From a virus, in the IMG/VR virus record IMGVR_UViG_3300036945_000620, positions 1-64,000 of that record: a stretch of 64,000 bases of DNA, one strand, 5' to 3'. The position numbers and the translations under genes are program-made. This document shows positions 36,915 to 46,998 of this stretch, one piece after another. The notes under the pieces are model-generated. The model saw nothing but the letters and a program-made list of their open reading frames with translations. It made no database searches and was not told the origin of the DNA. Numbering within the stretch: the stretch's first letter is position 1; every line of letters begins with the position of its first letter.

Positions 36915-36950
36915 AGGGGCCGGAGAGAAATCTCCGGCCCCTTTCATTTT
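36915..36950 (+). terminator. Rho-independent terminator after the tube gene
   Basis: GGGGCCGGAG/CTCCGGCCCC stem, then TTTCATTTT. Confidence 0.88.
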
Positions 36951-36954
36951 GTCT

Positions 36955-36985
36955 ATTGACCATAATCCGGCCCGGTGGTAGCCAT
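36955..36985 (+). promoter_or_regulatory. Possible promoter before the tail chaperone genes
   Basis: TTGACC, spacer of about 17, then a poor -10 (TAGCCA), followed by CATTAACCCTAACG. Same local design as before the capsid gene. Confidence 0.4.
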
Positions 36986-37021
36986 TAACCCTAACGCTTC
37001 ACAGCCAAGGGAATACCAACC

Positions 37022-37480
37022 ATGTCCATGTACTCTGCCTTCAAGACCGACGCCAAGAAAGAGGCCGAAGGCATTTTCGTTGAATTCGGCGAGTTCCGGG
37101 TTCTCATCCGTCGCGCCGGTGGGGCGAACAAGCTCTACGCCAAGACGATGGAAAAGCTGGTCGCGCCGCACCGGCGTATGCTTCAGCTCGGGCAACTGGC
37201 CGAAGGCGTCATGAAGTCCATCCTCGCCGAAGGCTACGCCAAGGCGGTCATCATCGACTTCCAGTACAAGGTCGAGGATGTCGGCGACGGCCTGTCCGAA
37301 CCGACGATGGAATGGAAGTCCGGCATCGAACTCGCCGACGGCACCATGGGCGAAGTGACCGAAGAGCGGGTCAAGGAAATCCTGCTCGACGTGCCGTTCA
37401 TCTTCGACACGATCAAGGACGCCGCGGAATCGATCGCGTCCTTCAAGTTCGAGGGTGACGAGGCCGCAGTAAAAAACTAA
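37022..37480 (+). CDS. Tail assembly chaperone, upstream frame (lambda G-like), 152 aa
   Basis: Binds and positions the tape measure during tail assembly. FGEFRVLIRRAGGANKLYAK, then helical part and acidic end. The last sense codons GTA-AAA-AAC contain the slippery heptamer A-AAA-AAC (37471-37477) immediately before TAA. A -1 slip joins this frame to the gene at 37501, the hallmark of the G/GT pair. Confidence 0.85.
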   Translation: MSMYSAFKTDAKKEAEGIFVEFGEFRVLIRRAGGANKLYAKTMEKLVAPHRRMLQLGQLAEGVMKSILAEGYAKAVIIDFQYKVEDVGDGLSEPTMEWKSGIELADGTMGEVTEERVKEILLDVPFIFDTIKDAAESIASFKFEGDEAAVKN

Positions 37481-37857
37481 CCGACGTTCTCACCTACCAT
37501 ATGGTCCATGGTGAGAACGAGGTTCAGATCGCCACGGCAGCGGCCAAACGCCGTGGCGACATCCCCGACTTCCTGAAGAATTGCCCCCAACTGGAAGAGG
37601 GGCTTGAAATCTATTGGGACGCCTTCGGTGTCCTGACCACTACGCGTCTGATGGGACAGGGTTTTATCGGCCCTATCCCGTGGACTGCTATCATCCAGTA
37701 TTGCGATCGCTACGAGCTGGACTTCGAACAGAGCGAGCGCATGATTGCTTATTTGCGGGCTTTGGATAAAGTGTATCAAGAACACTTCCACAGTCGGATA
37801 AAGGCATCATGGCAAAAAACCTCGCCCCCAGCCCCCTCGCCAGCTTCCAAGTCCTAG
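37477..37857 (+). CDS. Tail assembly chaperone, -1 frame extension (GT-like)
   Basis: Frame -1 to the upstream chaperone and open from the slip site through 37857. On its own an ATG at 37501 gives 118 residues (RRGDIPDFLKNCPQLEEGLE, IPWTAIIQYCDRYELDFEQS). Made mostly as a fusion to the upstream product by ribosomal frameshifting. Overlaps the next gene by 49 bases. Confidence 0.82.
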   Translation, partial: LTDVLTYHMVHGENEVQIATAAAKRRGDIPDFLKNCPQLEEGLEIYWDAFGVLTTTRLMGQGFIGPIPWTAIIQYCDRYELDFEQSERMIAYLRALDKVYQEHFHSRIKASWQKTSPPAPSPASKS

Positions 37858-38315
37858 CCGACAATCTCCAGATTCTCAGCGACCGATTTCGGAATAACGT
37901 GGCCGTGATGGCGAAGAAGGCGGCTATCGTGGTCGTCGAGGCTGGCGCTGTCCGCACGCCTGTCGATACCTCGGAAGCCCGGTCCAACTGGACGCTCGGA
38001 ACCTCCACGGTGACCGTCGTACGCCCACCCTACGTCTCGGGCAAGCGCAATCTGGGGATAGGGGAGCGCACGGCTTACCAGTCGGTCGTGTCCGCCGCTC
38101 AGCGCAACGCCAGAGCGATATCCACGTCGGCGGTGGTCAACGGTCGCCCGATCAACGTCAGCAACCCTACGCCCTATATCGGCCTCCTGAACGCTGGTTC
38201 TTCGCGTCAGAACCCGGAGGGAAACTTCGACGCGATTGCTATCCAGCTCGCGAAGGGGTACATCGAATCGTATGTGCGTACAGGCAAGCTATTGACTAAT
38301 TTCGACGCAGTGTAG
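37809..38315 (+). CDS. HK97 gp10-like minor tail protein, 168 aa
   Basis: Helical start ASFQVLADNLQILSDRFRNN, then VVEAGAVRTPVDTSEARSNW, a pattern typical of the gp10/neck or minor tail group, and a C-terminal IAIQLAKGYIESYVRTGKLL. Unusually it follows the chaperones rather than preceding the tube gene. Confidence 0.65.
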   Translation: MAKNLAPSPLASFQVLADNLQILSDRFRNNVAVMAKKAAIVVVEAGAVRTPVDTSEARSNWTLGTSTVTVVRPPYVSGKRNLGIGERTAYQSVVSAAQRNARAISTSAVVNGRPINVSNPTPYIGLLNAGSSRQNPEGNFDAIAIQLAKGYIESYVRTGKLLTNFDAV

Positions 38316-38348
38316 ATTGTGCGGCATTAACCCTAACGGTGCTTAACG

Positions 38349-41252
38349 ATGGCTACCCAGCCTATTGTCATTTCGGTCACGGTGAACGGCGCGAACAACG
38401 CCGCTCGCCAGATCACGAATGTCGGCACCGCCGCCGGTCGCGCGGAGCGTTCCGTCTTCAATCTGCGCAACCTGCTTCTCGGCTTCTCGGTCGTCTCGCT
38501 CGCCAAGGGTCTTCTGGCGATCACGGACGTTGCGACCCGACTGGACAACCGCCTCAACGTGCTGACCGGCTCACAAGCCCGGTCGAACGAACTCTTCCGC
38601 GAGCTGCTGAAAGTCTCGAACGATACGCGATCCGATCTGGAAGAGACGGTCAACAACTACGCGCGCCTCGAACGCTCTACGCAGGGGTATAACCTCACGG
38701 GCCGCGAGCTGCTTGATCTCACCAAGGGCATCAACCAGTCGTTCAAGATTTTCGGTAACACGTCGGCGGAATCCGCGGCGGCGCTGGTCCAGTTTACACA
38801 GGGCCTTAGCGTGGGCGTGTTGCGCGGCGACGAATTGCGCTCCGTTTTGGAACAGGCCCCGCGTTTGGCGAAGGCGATCGCGGACGGCTTGAATGAAATC
38901 CCGGAGGGTCAAGAACTCGCGGGCAAGTTCGGTCGTCTGTTCAAGGACTTCGAATCGGGCGCGATCTCGTCGGAGCTTCTGTCGGGTAGCTTGCGCCAGC
39001 TCGGCGCGACCGGCAAGCTGACCGGCGAGCTGATCACCAAGGCGCTGCTCACCCAGTTGGGCAAGCTCAACGAAGAGTTCGAGCGCACGACGCCCACGAT
39101 TGAAGACAGCATCACGATCGTCAAGAACAACTTCATCGCCCTCGCGCGCGATCCGTCGTTCCGTCTTTTCGCCAAGTCGGTGGCGACGGCGCTGATCAAC
39201 TTCGCGGAAGAAATCCCGAAGGTAGTGGACGCGATCAGGCCCTTCATCGTTATTCTGGCTGAAGGTGTCGGCCTTTTCTCGGACCTCATTTCGATCGGCG
39301 CGGAATTCGTCGGTGCCATCTCGGAGTTGTTCGTTAGTCTGGCTGAAACGGCGCTTGGCGCTTTCGGTGTCGTTGCAACCGCGGGTGAAGACTCGGGCGT
39401 CACGTTCTCGAAAGTGTTCGTCAACGCTTTCGGTATCATCTTCAATTCGTTCAAGACGGTCATAGACACTCTTGTCCGGGGTGCCGCTTTCATCGGCGGT
39501 TTCATCGCGGGTGTGGCTAAGGACATTTTCCTCGCATTCGACGTTGCGTTCGACGCTATCTCCGGTGCCGCGGAAGGCCTGATCAACTTCCTGATCGACG
39601 GCCTAAATGTGTTCAAAGGCGAAAGTGAAAAGATCGCCAAGGTCAATTTCACTTCGGACAACGACCAGTTCAAGAACGAATTCCTCAACCCTCTTGAAGC
39701 GGGTACTGATGCCGCGAACAAGATGAGCGCTGCGGTGGACAAGGTGTTCGCGCCGTTCGAAGTCGCGGGCGAGAAAGCTGGCAATGCGATCGTGGCTTTC
39801 AGCCAGCGTTCCGCGGACGCCCTCGCGAAGATCAGGTCGGAAGTCCAAGAAGTCGCCGACACCGTTAATGAAATTACCGGCGATGCTGAAGCACTGCCGG
39901 TAGAAACGCAGTTGAATGCGAATGACCAGCGCCGTCTGGACAGCTTCCTCGATCGTCTTGCCGATCTGCGCGAAGGCGCGGATAGCGGTGTAGAAGGTCT
40001 GCGCGAGCTGAAGCGCGCCCAAGAACAGTACGACAAGCTCGCGGGCAACGACGAGATCGCGAAGAAGCTGCAAGGCCGGTCCAAACAGGAAGAAGAATTC
40101 GCGGCGCTTCGCACGAAGTACAGCCTGCAAGCCGTGGCCGACCTCATGCAAGAAAGCATGGCGCAGGAAGACGCCGCGCAATCTTCACTGGATCACTATC
40201 GGGCGTATCGTCTGCTTACGAAAGCGCTCAAGGACGGCGACGACGTTACGCAAGCGCAGATCGACACGCTCGCCGCCCAGCTTAAGGTCGAGCGCGATGT
40301 CATCGACGCTCAGCGTGAGAAGGACAACATCCTCGACAGCCTGACGCGCAAAGCGGACCAGTACAACGCGGTCCTGAAGGCGACCAACGAGCTGTTGGGC
40401 AAAGGCACGATCACCGAACAGCAACAGGCTCAATTCCTGAAAGAGACGGACGTTGGCCGCGGCGTGGAAGACGCGAAGCAATTCGTCGCTGATGAATCGT
40501 TGAACCCTGAAGACAAGATCGCTCGCGAGCTGGAGCTGCTTCAGGCAGAAGAAGACGCGCGTATCGCTTTCATTGACGAGGCCGCACTTCTGAACCAAGA
40601 GAGGCTGGTGGAGTACGAACAACTCCGTCTCGACACGATCGAAGCGTACTCCAAAAAGGAAACGGAAATCCGTCTGGCGGCGCAAAGCCTCCAGTACCAG
40701 AACGCATCTTCGGCGTTCGGCGATCTCGCGGAGCTGTCGAAAGGCTTCGTGAAGGAAAGCTCGGGCGTATACAAAACGCTGTTCGCCGTGTCCAAGGCAT
40801 TCGCGATCGCTGACGGCTTCGTGAAGCTGAACCAAGCCATCATGAACGCGTCCGTGTCCCTGCCCTTCCCGGCGAACCTCGCGGCCATGGCGCAAGTCGG
40901 TGCGGCTGGCCTCGGACTGCTGGCGTCTATCAAGGGCGCAGTGGCCCCTGACGTGGCCCTGAAGGACGGTGGCTTCGTTGTCGGCCCCGGCGGTCCGCGA
41001 GATGACGCGGTCAACGCGGCGCTCTCGAACGGCGAATTCGTCGTGCGCGCGGACGCCGCGGCCCGTAACGCGGACTTGCTGGAGGCGATCAACTCTGGCC
41101 GATTTAATTCTGGACAAGGCGGCGGTTTGACGCTAAACCTGACCCAGAACGTGAACGGCGTGACGGACGCGCAAGGCTTCCGCGCATCTGGCCGTCAAGT
41201 TGCACAGGATACGGCTCGCGTCGTCGAGCGCGCCATCGCGAGGAATAGTTAA
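38349..41252 (+). CDS. Tape measure protein, 967 aa
   Basis: Sets tail length. Starts with a tape-measure N-terminal domain: LLGFSVVSLAKGLLAITDVA, NNYARLERSTQGYNLTGREL, GLSVGVLRGDELRSVLEQAP. Several hydrophobic stretches follow (residues about 300-420), then coiled helices and a Gly-rich GGFVVGPGGPRDDAVNAALS near 880 that resembles the end-of-tape segment. At 1.5 angstrom per residue, roughly 145 nm of tail. Confidence 0.93.
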   Translation: MATQPIVISVTVNGANNAARQITNVGTAAGRAERSVFNLRNLLLGFSVVSLAKGLLAITDVATRLDNRLNVLTGSQARSNELFRELLKVSNDTRSDLEETVNNYARLERSTQGYNLTGRELLDLTKGINQSFKIFGNTSAESAAALVQFTQGLSVGVLRGDELRSVLEQAPRLAKAIADGLNEIPEGQELAGKFGRLFKDFESGAISSELLSGSLRQLGATGKLTGELITKALLTQLGKLNEEFERTTPTIEDSITIVKNNFIALARDPSFRLFAKSVATALINFAEEIPKVVDAIRPFIVILAEGVGLFSDLISIGAEFVGAISELFVSLAETALGAFGVVATAGEDSGVTFSKVFVNAFGIIFNSFKTVIDTLVRGAAFIGGFIAGVAKDIFLAFDVAFDAISGAAEGLINFLIDGLNVFKGESEKIAKVNFTSDNDQFKNEFLNPLEAGTDAANKMSAAVDKVFAPFEVAGEKAGNAIVAFSQRSADALAKIRSEVQEVADTVNEITGDAEALPVETQLNANDQRRLDSFLDRLADLREGADSGVEGLRELKRAQEQYDKLAGNDEIAKKLQGRSKQEEEFAALRTKYSLQAVADLMQESMAQEDAAQSSLDHYRAYRLLTKALKDGDDVTQAQIDTLAAQLKVERDVIDAQREKDNILDSLTRKADQYNAVLKATNELLGKGTITEQQQAQFLKETDVGRGVEDAKQFVADESLNPEDKIARELELLQAEEDARIAFIDEAALLNQERLVEYEQLRLDTIEAYSKKETEIRLAAQSLQYQNASSAFGDLAELSKGFVKESSGVYKTLFAVSKAFAIADGFVKLNQAIMNASVSLPFPANLAAMAQVGAAGLGLLASIKGAVAPDVALKDGGFVVGPGGPRDDAVNAALSNGEFVVRADAAARNADLLEAINSGRFNSGQGGGLTLNLTQNVNGVTDAQGFRASGRQVAQDTARVVERAIARNS

Positions 41253-41254
41253 CC

Positions 41255-41872
41255 ATGTCGTTCCATGACGTGCGCCTCCCCGTAGACGTTGAGCGCGGAG
41301 CCAGAGGTGGCCCCGGCTTCAACACTGGCGTTTCCGCGCTCGCTTCAGGCAAGGAACAGCGCAACATTAATTGGGCGCAACAGCGGTGTGCATACGATAT
41401 TTCTTATGGCATTGGCTCGAAACAGCTCTACCGGGAAATCCTCAACTTCTTCTATGTGCGCCGTGGCCGGGCGTACGGCTTCCGGTTCAAGGATTGGGCG
41501 GATTATACGCTGACCGATGAGAACATCGGCACGGGCAATGGCGTGTTGACGGCGTTCCAGATCACCAAGACATACAGCGACGCCGCGGCATCGTACGTTC
41601 GCAACATCTACAAGCCGGTCAGCGGAACCATTCAAGTTTACAAAGCAGGCGTTTTGCAAACCGTGACTACGCATTACACCATTAACCATTCGACCGGCGT
41701 CATCACGTTCTTGGTCGCGCCGACGGGCGGACAGGCGATCACGGTCACCGGCGAGTTCGACGTTCCGGTCCGATTCGACACCGACAGTCTGGACGTGACC
41801 CTCCAGTGGGTCGAGGCCGGTCAGGTGCAAGGCATCCCCCTCGTTGAACTTCGCCCGGAAGATTTGGCCTAA
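41255..41872 (+). CDS. DUF2460 distal tail protein (GTA-type), 205 aa
   Basis: FHDVRLPVDVERGARGGPGF at the start, then VRRGRAYGFRFKDWADYTLT, the hallmark of DUF2460 tail-tip proteins found in Rhodobacter-type gene transfer agents. Links the tube end to the hub. Confidence 0.9.
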   Translation: MSFHDVRLPVDVERGARGGPGFNTGVSALASGKEQRNINWAQQRCAYDISYGIGSKQLYREILNFFYVRRGRAYGFRFKDWADYTLTDENIGTGNGVLTAFQITKTYSDAAASYVRNIYKPVSGTIQVYKAGVLQTVTTHYTINHSTGVITFLVAPTGGQAITVTGEFDVPVRFDTDSLDVTLQWVEAGQVQGIPLVELRPEDLA

Positions 41873-43557
41873 TGCGTCTTGTCCCAGCCCTACTCGCAAC
41901 GCACCTCGATCAAGAGGTCACGTCGCTCGCGACGGTGTGGAAGATCATCCGTCAGGACAACGTCACGTTCCGCCTGACGGATTGCGACGTGCCGCTGACA
42001 GTGGCCGGGGAGGTCTATTCCTCGGTCAACTCGTATCAGCGTACCGCCATTGATACAGCGCTTGGCCTGCGATCCGACAACATGGAAATCAACGGCTTCT
42101 TTGATAACGCATCGATCACGCAACAGGACATCGACAACGGCCTGTTCGATGGCGCGGAGCTGCGCATCTGGATCGTCAACCATCTCGATACGTCGCAAGG
42201 CGTCATCGCGCTCATGCGCGGTAAGCTCGGAGAATTCGAACACACCGAAGAAGGCCTGTTCAACGCCACCTTCCGGTCGATCGCGGAAGCTTTTCGCAAC
42301 CGTATCGGCAACAAGTCGTCTGCCACATGCAGGACCGAACTCGGCTCGCTGAAGTGCAAGGTGCCCGTCCAGCCGCCGCTCGTTCAACGTGGCCGGTCTT
42401 ATGCCGTCGGCGACTTCGTGCGCGTCTTGACCAACGCTTCTGGCATCACTCGATACGCGGTTCCGTTCGTCAACCCCAGCTTCGAAAGCGCTCTCGGCGC
42501 GGAGTGGGATGTCGTCCAAGGCTTCGTGACGCGCAGTACCAACCTTGAAGGCATCGGCCCGTACGTCGGCTCCCAGCTTCTTCGTGGCGACACCAACGGC
42601 GCGACCAATCAAGTCGAACAGGTAGTCGATCTCGACACCATCGTGGGCCTCGATCTCGATCTCATCGACACGGGCCGTGCGACGATCTCTGGTGGGGCTC
42701 GCGCCCTGTCCGGCACGCTGACATCAGTCCCCAAGGGGCGCGTCGTGTACGAGCTTCTGGATGAAGCTGACGACGTGACGGCGGTCCTGCTCGACACCGA
42801 CTTCATCACCTTCTACCCGCAACTGACGTGGGTCCAGCAAACCTACGCCGACAAGCCTATCCCGCCGCTGTCGCGCAAGCTTCGCGTCACGCTCTGGATG
42901 CAGCGCGACCCAGCGACGCTTTACGCCCGGATCGCGTTCGACGACATCCTGTCCGAGATCACGACCTACGCCAGCGGCTACGGGTTCCAGACATCGTTCG
43001 AGAACCGTATCTACGAATGCACCACGGCGGGCGCTACGGCGACTTCCGCGCCGACCTATGACACTGTCGTAGGCAACCCCACCACGGACGGCACAGCGGT
43101 CTTCACGGCCCGCGAGGCGTTCATGAGGCACGCCACGATCGCGACTGTCACAGACCGCAGGACTTTCACGATCACTGTGACAGAGAGCCGGGCGGTGGAC
43201 GCATGGTTCGCCGACGGCTCAGTCACCATTGAGAGCGGGGCCAATCTGGGTAAGACCATTGAAGTCAAAACGTGGACGGATGCAGGGAACATTGTGCAGT
43301 GCTTCCTGCCCTTCGCTTTTGACCTTGCGCCGGGTGACCAGTTGCGCATCTCTCCGGGGTGTGACAAAACCAGACCGACGTGTCGTGACAAGTTCGTGAT
43401 CACCGGATCGACCGACTTTGCTCTCGGGAATGTGAAGAACTTCCGCGGTGAACCTGACGTGCCTATCCAAGAAACGCTCCAACTGAAAACCGCCACTTCG
43501 GTCCAGCCGCGCGCACCGGCATCGTCCACGCCGCGCTCCGGCAGCAAATACGGATAA
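41872..43557 (+). CDS. DUF2163/BR0599-type hub protein with a large insertion, 561 aa
   Basis: N-terminal DUF2163 part (VWKIIRQDNVTFRLTDCDVP, GFFDNASITQQDIDNGLFDG), and C-terminal BR0599-like part ending CDKTRPTCRDKF, a Cys set that in the lambda L family binds an iron-sulfur cluster. About 230 residues (roughly 185-415), beta-rich, are inserted between them and may be a receptor-facing or carbohydrate-binding domain. Confidence 0.85.
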   Translation: MRLVPALLATHLDQEVTSLATVWKIIRQDNVTFRLTDCDVPLTVAGEVYSSVNSYQRTAIDTALGLRSDNMEINGFFDNASITQQDIDNGLFDGAELRIWIVNHLDTSQGVIALMRGKLGEFEHTEEGLFNATFRSIAEAFRNRIGNKSSATCRTELGSLKCKVPVQPPLVQRGRSYAVGDFVRVLTNASGITRYAVPFVNPSFESALGAEWDVVQGFVTRSTNLEGIGPYVGSQLLRGDTNGATNQVEQVVDLDTIVGLDLDLIDTGRATISGGARALSGTLTSVPKGRVVYELLDEADDVTAVLLDTDFITFYPQLTWVQQTYADKPIPPLSRKLRVTLWMQRDPATLYARIAFDDILSEITTYASGYGFQTSFENRIYECTTAGATATSAPTYDTVVGNPTTDGTAVFTAREAFMRHATIATVTDRRTFTITVTESRAVDAWFADGSVTIESGANLGKTIEVKTWTDAGNIVQCFLPFAFDLAPGDQLRISPGCDKTRPTCRDKFVITGSTDFALGNVKNFRGEPDVPIQETLQLKTATSVQPRAPASSTPRSGSKYG

Positions 43558-43569
43558 CGAGAACCACAT

Positions 43570-46500
43570 ATGGGACTTCGGTTAGGCCTCGCGAAACAGA
43601 ACATAGAAGTCGGCAAAGTCGAAGAGTTTGCTGGCGGCGGATCGTATGGGAAAAACATCCCGTACGTGTTCGGCTCGCGCGTGGTCGAGGGTATGCCGCT
43701 CTGGTTCGCGCCAATCGAAGAGCGCGTTACCAAGAAGTCCAAGAAGAAAGGCCAAATCCTCGGCATCGGCGGCACAAAGGTCACCACGACCACGTACGAC
43801 TACTACGCGTCATTCGCCATGTGGTTTGGCGAAGGCCCGGCCACCAAGCTCGTGCGTCTCTGGATGGACGATCTTCTGGTGTTCGACGGCGCGGAAGTCG
43901 ATCTCACTGACCCGGACATCGCCCCGTTCACCGTGTTTCAGACGCGCTTCGGCAGGCGTCAGATAGTCAACGAACAGTTCAAGATACAGCAAGAGAACCG
44001 TATCCCCTACACGGTCTATCTCGGCTCGGAAGACCAAGACCAAGACCCGACCATCGTAGCGACCGAAGGCGCGGCTAACACTCCCGCGTATCGCGGGATG
44101 TGCTACATCGTGTTCAATCGCGTCAAGCTCGAACAGTTCGACAACAAGATTCCGAAAGTCCGTGCGGAGTTCATCTTCGATGTCGGCGGCTCGGACATCA
44201 GCATCAGCGAGACGACGCTTGCGGTCGAAGTGAATGACCGCGCGCAATTGCAGATCGACTACAAGCGCGGCCTGATCTACACGATGAACGACGGCGTGAA
44301 CGAAGTCAGCCTCGTCACGCTCGGCTTGGATGGCACGCTCATCCGCAGCGTGACGTACCCCGATTCGCTGGACGAGGGTTCCGTCGTGATCGACATGGAA
44401 TTCAACCAGCACTACTCGCGCCGGGGTACGGGTGGCATCAGACATAACTCGTTCACCGGCGCTGCGGAATACACGGACCATACCAACACCAAGCCACTCA
44501 CGGGTCGTTTCGGCGGCACGATGCTGTACGCTTCACCGGGCAGCACGACGCGTTTCCTTTTCACGTCGGGCAGGACATCGTCCTCGATCCACAGGGACAT
44601 CGCGTCCCACAACATTGAGGTCGGCCAGATCGCCAACATCTCCGTCTCCACGACTGGAGGCATGACTTCATATGTAACTCCGACTGCCCCGAACGACGCG
44701 CGCTTCGGCTTCGCTTACTACATCACCGGCGGTGTACTTTCCATGGTACGTTGCGACGGTGCGAACGGCACGTTCAAGTCCGACTATGCGACGATGCTCC
44801 CCGCCGCGTTCAACCTCGACAGCTTCGACGTATCGAGCGCTGCGAAGATCGGCTGGGACGATGGCAATGACCGCGTTGTCGGATTTGTCGCCGGTATCAA
44901 GAACAGCGTGTCGGTTGTCCGCATCTTCGCGTGGTCGGAAGCGACAGGCCTTGCGTGGGTGACCGAAGTTCCGTTCGGCCTGTTCTCCACTGAAGAATAC
45001 AACATGACCTTCCCGCGCCTGAATGGTGGGCGATGGGCGTGGACCAATGGCTCGCAAATCTGCGCCGTCGAGCTTACGGATGGGAAGATCACGACGCAAT
45101 ACGACGGCGTCAACAACGGGTACGTCGGCATCAGCGGCACAACGCTGTCGCAGGCGTATGACGACAGCACGAACAAACTGTATATGCTCCAGCGCAACGC
45201 TGCTGCACCGGACGATCTGCAAGTCATCCAGCTTTTCCTCGGTGAACAGACGGGCTCTTCGCTGTCGAGCATCGTCCGTAAAGTCGCGAGCGAGTGCGGC
45301 TTGGTCGAGGGATATGACTTCGATGTCAGCGCCATCGACGACATCCCTGTCCCCGGATACCTGATCTCCAAGACGGATGAGGGCAAGAAGCATCTCGATC
45401 CGCTGCTGGAGTTCTTCCAGATCAACGTGGTCGAGCGCGACCATCGTATCTATTTCGAGGAACGTCAGACCGTGTCGCTCGACACGCTGACCACGGATGA
45501 CATGCTGTCCGGCAGCAAGGGACAGGTGTTCAAGCGCGATCGCCAAGAAGAGAGCGCGCTCCCCCAGACCTACGAAGTCGAGTACGTGGACCGCATCCGC
45601 GACTACGAGAAAGGCATCCAGCGCGCCAGCCGCGTGAAGTTCCCTATCCCAACGACGGCGTCTACGAACACCGAGAACTTTGCGATCGACATCGCGCTCA
45701 ATCCGTCCGATGCCAAACAGCAAGTCGAGAAGCTGATGTACGCCTCGTGGATCGAGCGTAACGCGTATGAGTTCGGCCTGCCTCAACGGTGGCTCGCCTT
45801 TACACCGGGCGATCTCGTGACCTTCGTACAGCCTTCGGGCTATACGAGCGATATCATGTTCGACAGGCTCGCTATCGGCGCGGACTTCACGATGAAGGCG
45901 AACACCGTCGAGCAATCGACCGGGATGTACGTTTCGTTCGCTACCAGCACCACGGGTAGCTGGAACGATCCGCCCATGTACCTGTCCGCCCCGTCCGAAC
46001 CGTTCCTGCTCGACATCCCGTTCCTGACGGATGACGACGTGCCGACGACCGACAACCTGTCCATCGGATATTGGGCGGGCTCGGACTATGGCGCAGAAAC
46101 AAACTCTTGGCCGGGCGCGTTCATTCACCGCTCGTACGATAACCTGATCTATACGCAGTTGGACGCGCGTGTGAACCGCTCCAACTGGGGAATCCTCACG
46201 TCGGCGCTCGCCGCGCCCGACAGCCCGTGGGTCACCGACAATACCAACGTGGTCAGCGTCTTCATGAACTCCGGCTATCTGGCCGCGTCCGAGTACACGA
46301 TCTCGAAAGACGACATGCTGACCGGGCTCTACAACCGCGCCGTTATCTGCCATGCGGATGGCACGTTCGAGCTGATCTACTTCTCCGAAGTCGTCGAAGT
46401 CAGCGATCGTGCGCTGGAGCTTCATTCGCTTCTCCGTGGCCGTCGTGGGACCGACACCAATCTGGTCGCCGCGGCTGGCGATCGTATCGTCTTCCTGTCG

Positions 46501-46998
46501 GATGGACTGTACGACGACGACATTTCGACCTATGGCATCTTCGCCCAGCCCATCGCCCAGACGCTCGCTGATGACCAGTTCTACAAGGTCGTGACGCGCG
46601 GCCTTCTGGTCAGCGAGACGCTGGCTGAAACGACCAAATACACGTGCGCCGATCTCAAGCCGTATGCCCCGGATCATGTCACTGCGTTCCTTGACACCAT
46701 TGGCGATATCGTCATCAACTGGGAGCGCCGTACCCGCATCGGCGGCGAGATGGAAGACTTGATTGACGTACCACTGTCCGAAGAGACTGAGGCGTACGAG
46801 ATTGACATCTACAACGTCGCGGGTACAACTGTCCTCCGGACGTTGACTTCGACGGTGTCTCAGGTGGATTACCTCGCCGCCAACGTCCTTACGGATCAAC
46901 TGACTGCAACTCCGGCCACGCTCAAGGTCGGGGTCTACCAAATGAGCGCAACAGTCGGACGCGGCTTTGGCCGCATAATCACGGTCGAGGTCGGATAA
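43570..46998 (+). CDS. Tail tip / host-specificity protein (J-like), 1142 aa
   Basis: GSRVVEGMPLWFAPIEERVT, then WFGEGPATKLVRLWMDDLLV, a GTA/J-type hub start. It continues with many beta domains and a C-terminal fibronectin-like part (DVPLSEETEAYEIDIYNVAG). Central region (residues about 560-760) carries the conserved tail-hub segment LLEFFQINVVERDHRIYFEE. Determines host attachment. Confidence 0.9.
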   Translation: MGLRLGLAKQNIEVGKVEEFAGGGSYGKNIPYVFGSRVVEGMPLWFAPIEERVTKKSKKKGQILGIGGTKVTTTTYDYYASFAMWFGEGPATKLVRLWMDDLLVFDGAEVDLTDPDIAPFTVFQTRFGRRQIVNEQFKIQQENRIPYTVYLGSEDQDQDPTIVATEGAANTPAYRGMCYIVFNRVKLEQFDNKIPKVRAEFIFDVGGSDISISETTLAVEVNDRAQLQIDYKRGLIYTMNDGVNEVSLVTLGLDGTLIRSVTYPDSLDEGSVVIDMEFNQHYSRRGTGGIRHNSFTGAAEYTDHTNTKPLTGRFGGTMLYASPGSTTRFLFTSGRTSSSIHRDIASHNIEVGQIANISVSTTGGMTSYVTPTAPNDARFGFAYYITGGVLSMVRCDGANGTFKSDYATMLPAAFNLDSFDVSSAAKIGWDDGNDRVVGFVAGIKNSVSVVRIFAWSEATGLAWVTEVPFGLFSTEEYNMTFPRLNGGRWAWTNGSQICAVELTDGKITTQYDGVNNGYVGISGTTLSQAYDDSTNKLYMLQRNAAAPDDLQVIQLFLGEQTGSSLSSIVRKVASECGLVEGYDFDVSAIDDIPVPGYLISKTDEGKKHLDPLLEFFQINVVERDHRIYFEERQTVSLDTLTTDDMLSGSKGQVFKRDRQEESALPQTYEVEYVDRIRDYEKGIQRASRVKFPIPTTASTNTENFAIDIALNPSDAKQQVEKLMYASWIERNAYEFGLPQRWLAFTPGDLVTFVQPSGYTSDIMFDRLAIGADFTMKANTVEQSTGMYVSFATSTTGSWNDPPMYLSAPSEPFLLDIPFLTDDDVPTTDNLSIGYWAGSDYGAETNSWPGAFIHRSYDNLIYTQLDARVNRSNWGILTSALAAPDSPWVTDNTNVVSVFMNSGYLAASEYTISKDDMLTGLYNRAVICHADGTFELIYFSEVVEVSDRALELHSLLRGRRGTDTNLVAAAGDRIVFLSDGLYDDDISTYGIFAQPIAQTLADDQFYKVVTRGLLVSETLAETTKYTCADLKPYAPDHVTAFLDTIGDIVINWERRTRIGGEMEDLIDVPLSEETEAYEIDIYNVAGTTVLRTLTSTVSQVDYLAANVLTDQLTATPATLKVGVYQMSATVGRGFGRIITVEVG

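Noticed and set aside
44668-46941. 757-codon minus frame inside the tail-tip gene.
   Set aside because: Shadow of the 1142-residue protein; same Arg/Asp/Val bias as the other long antisense frames.
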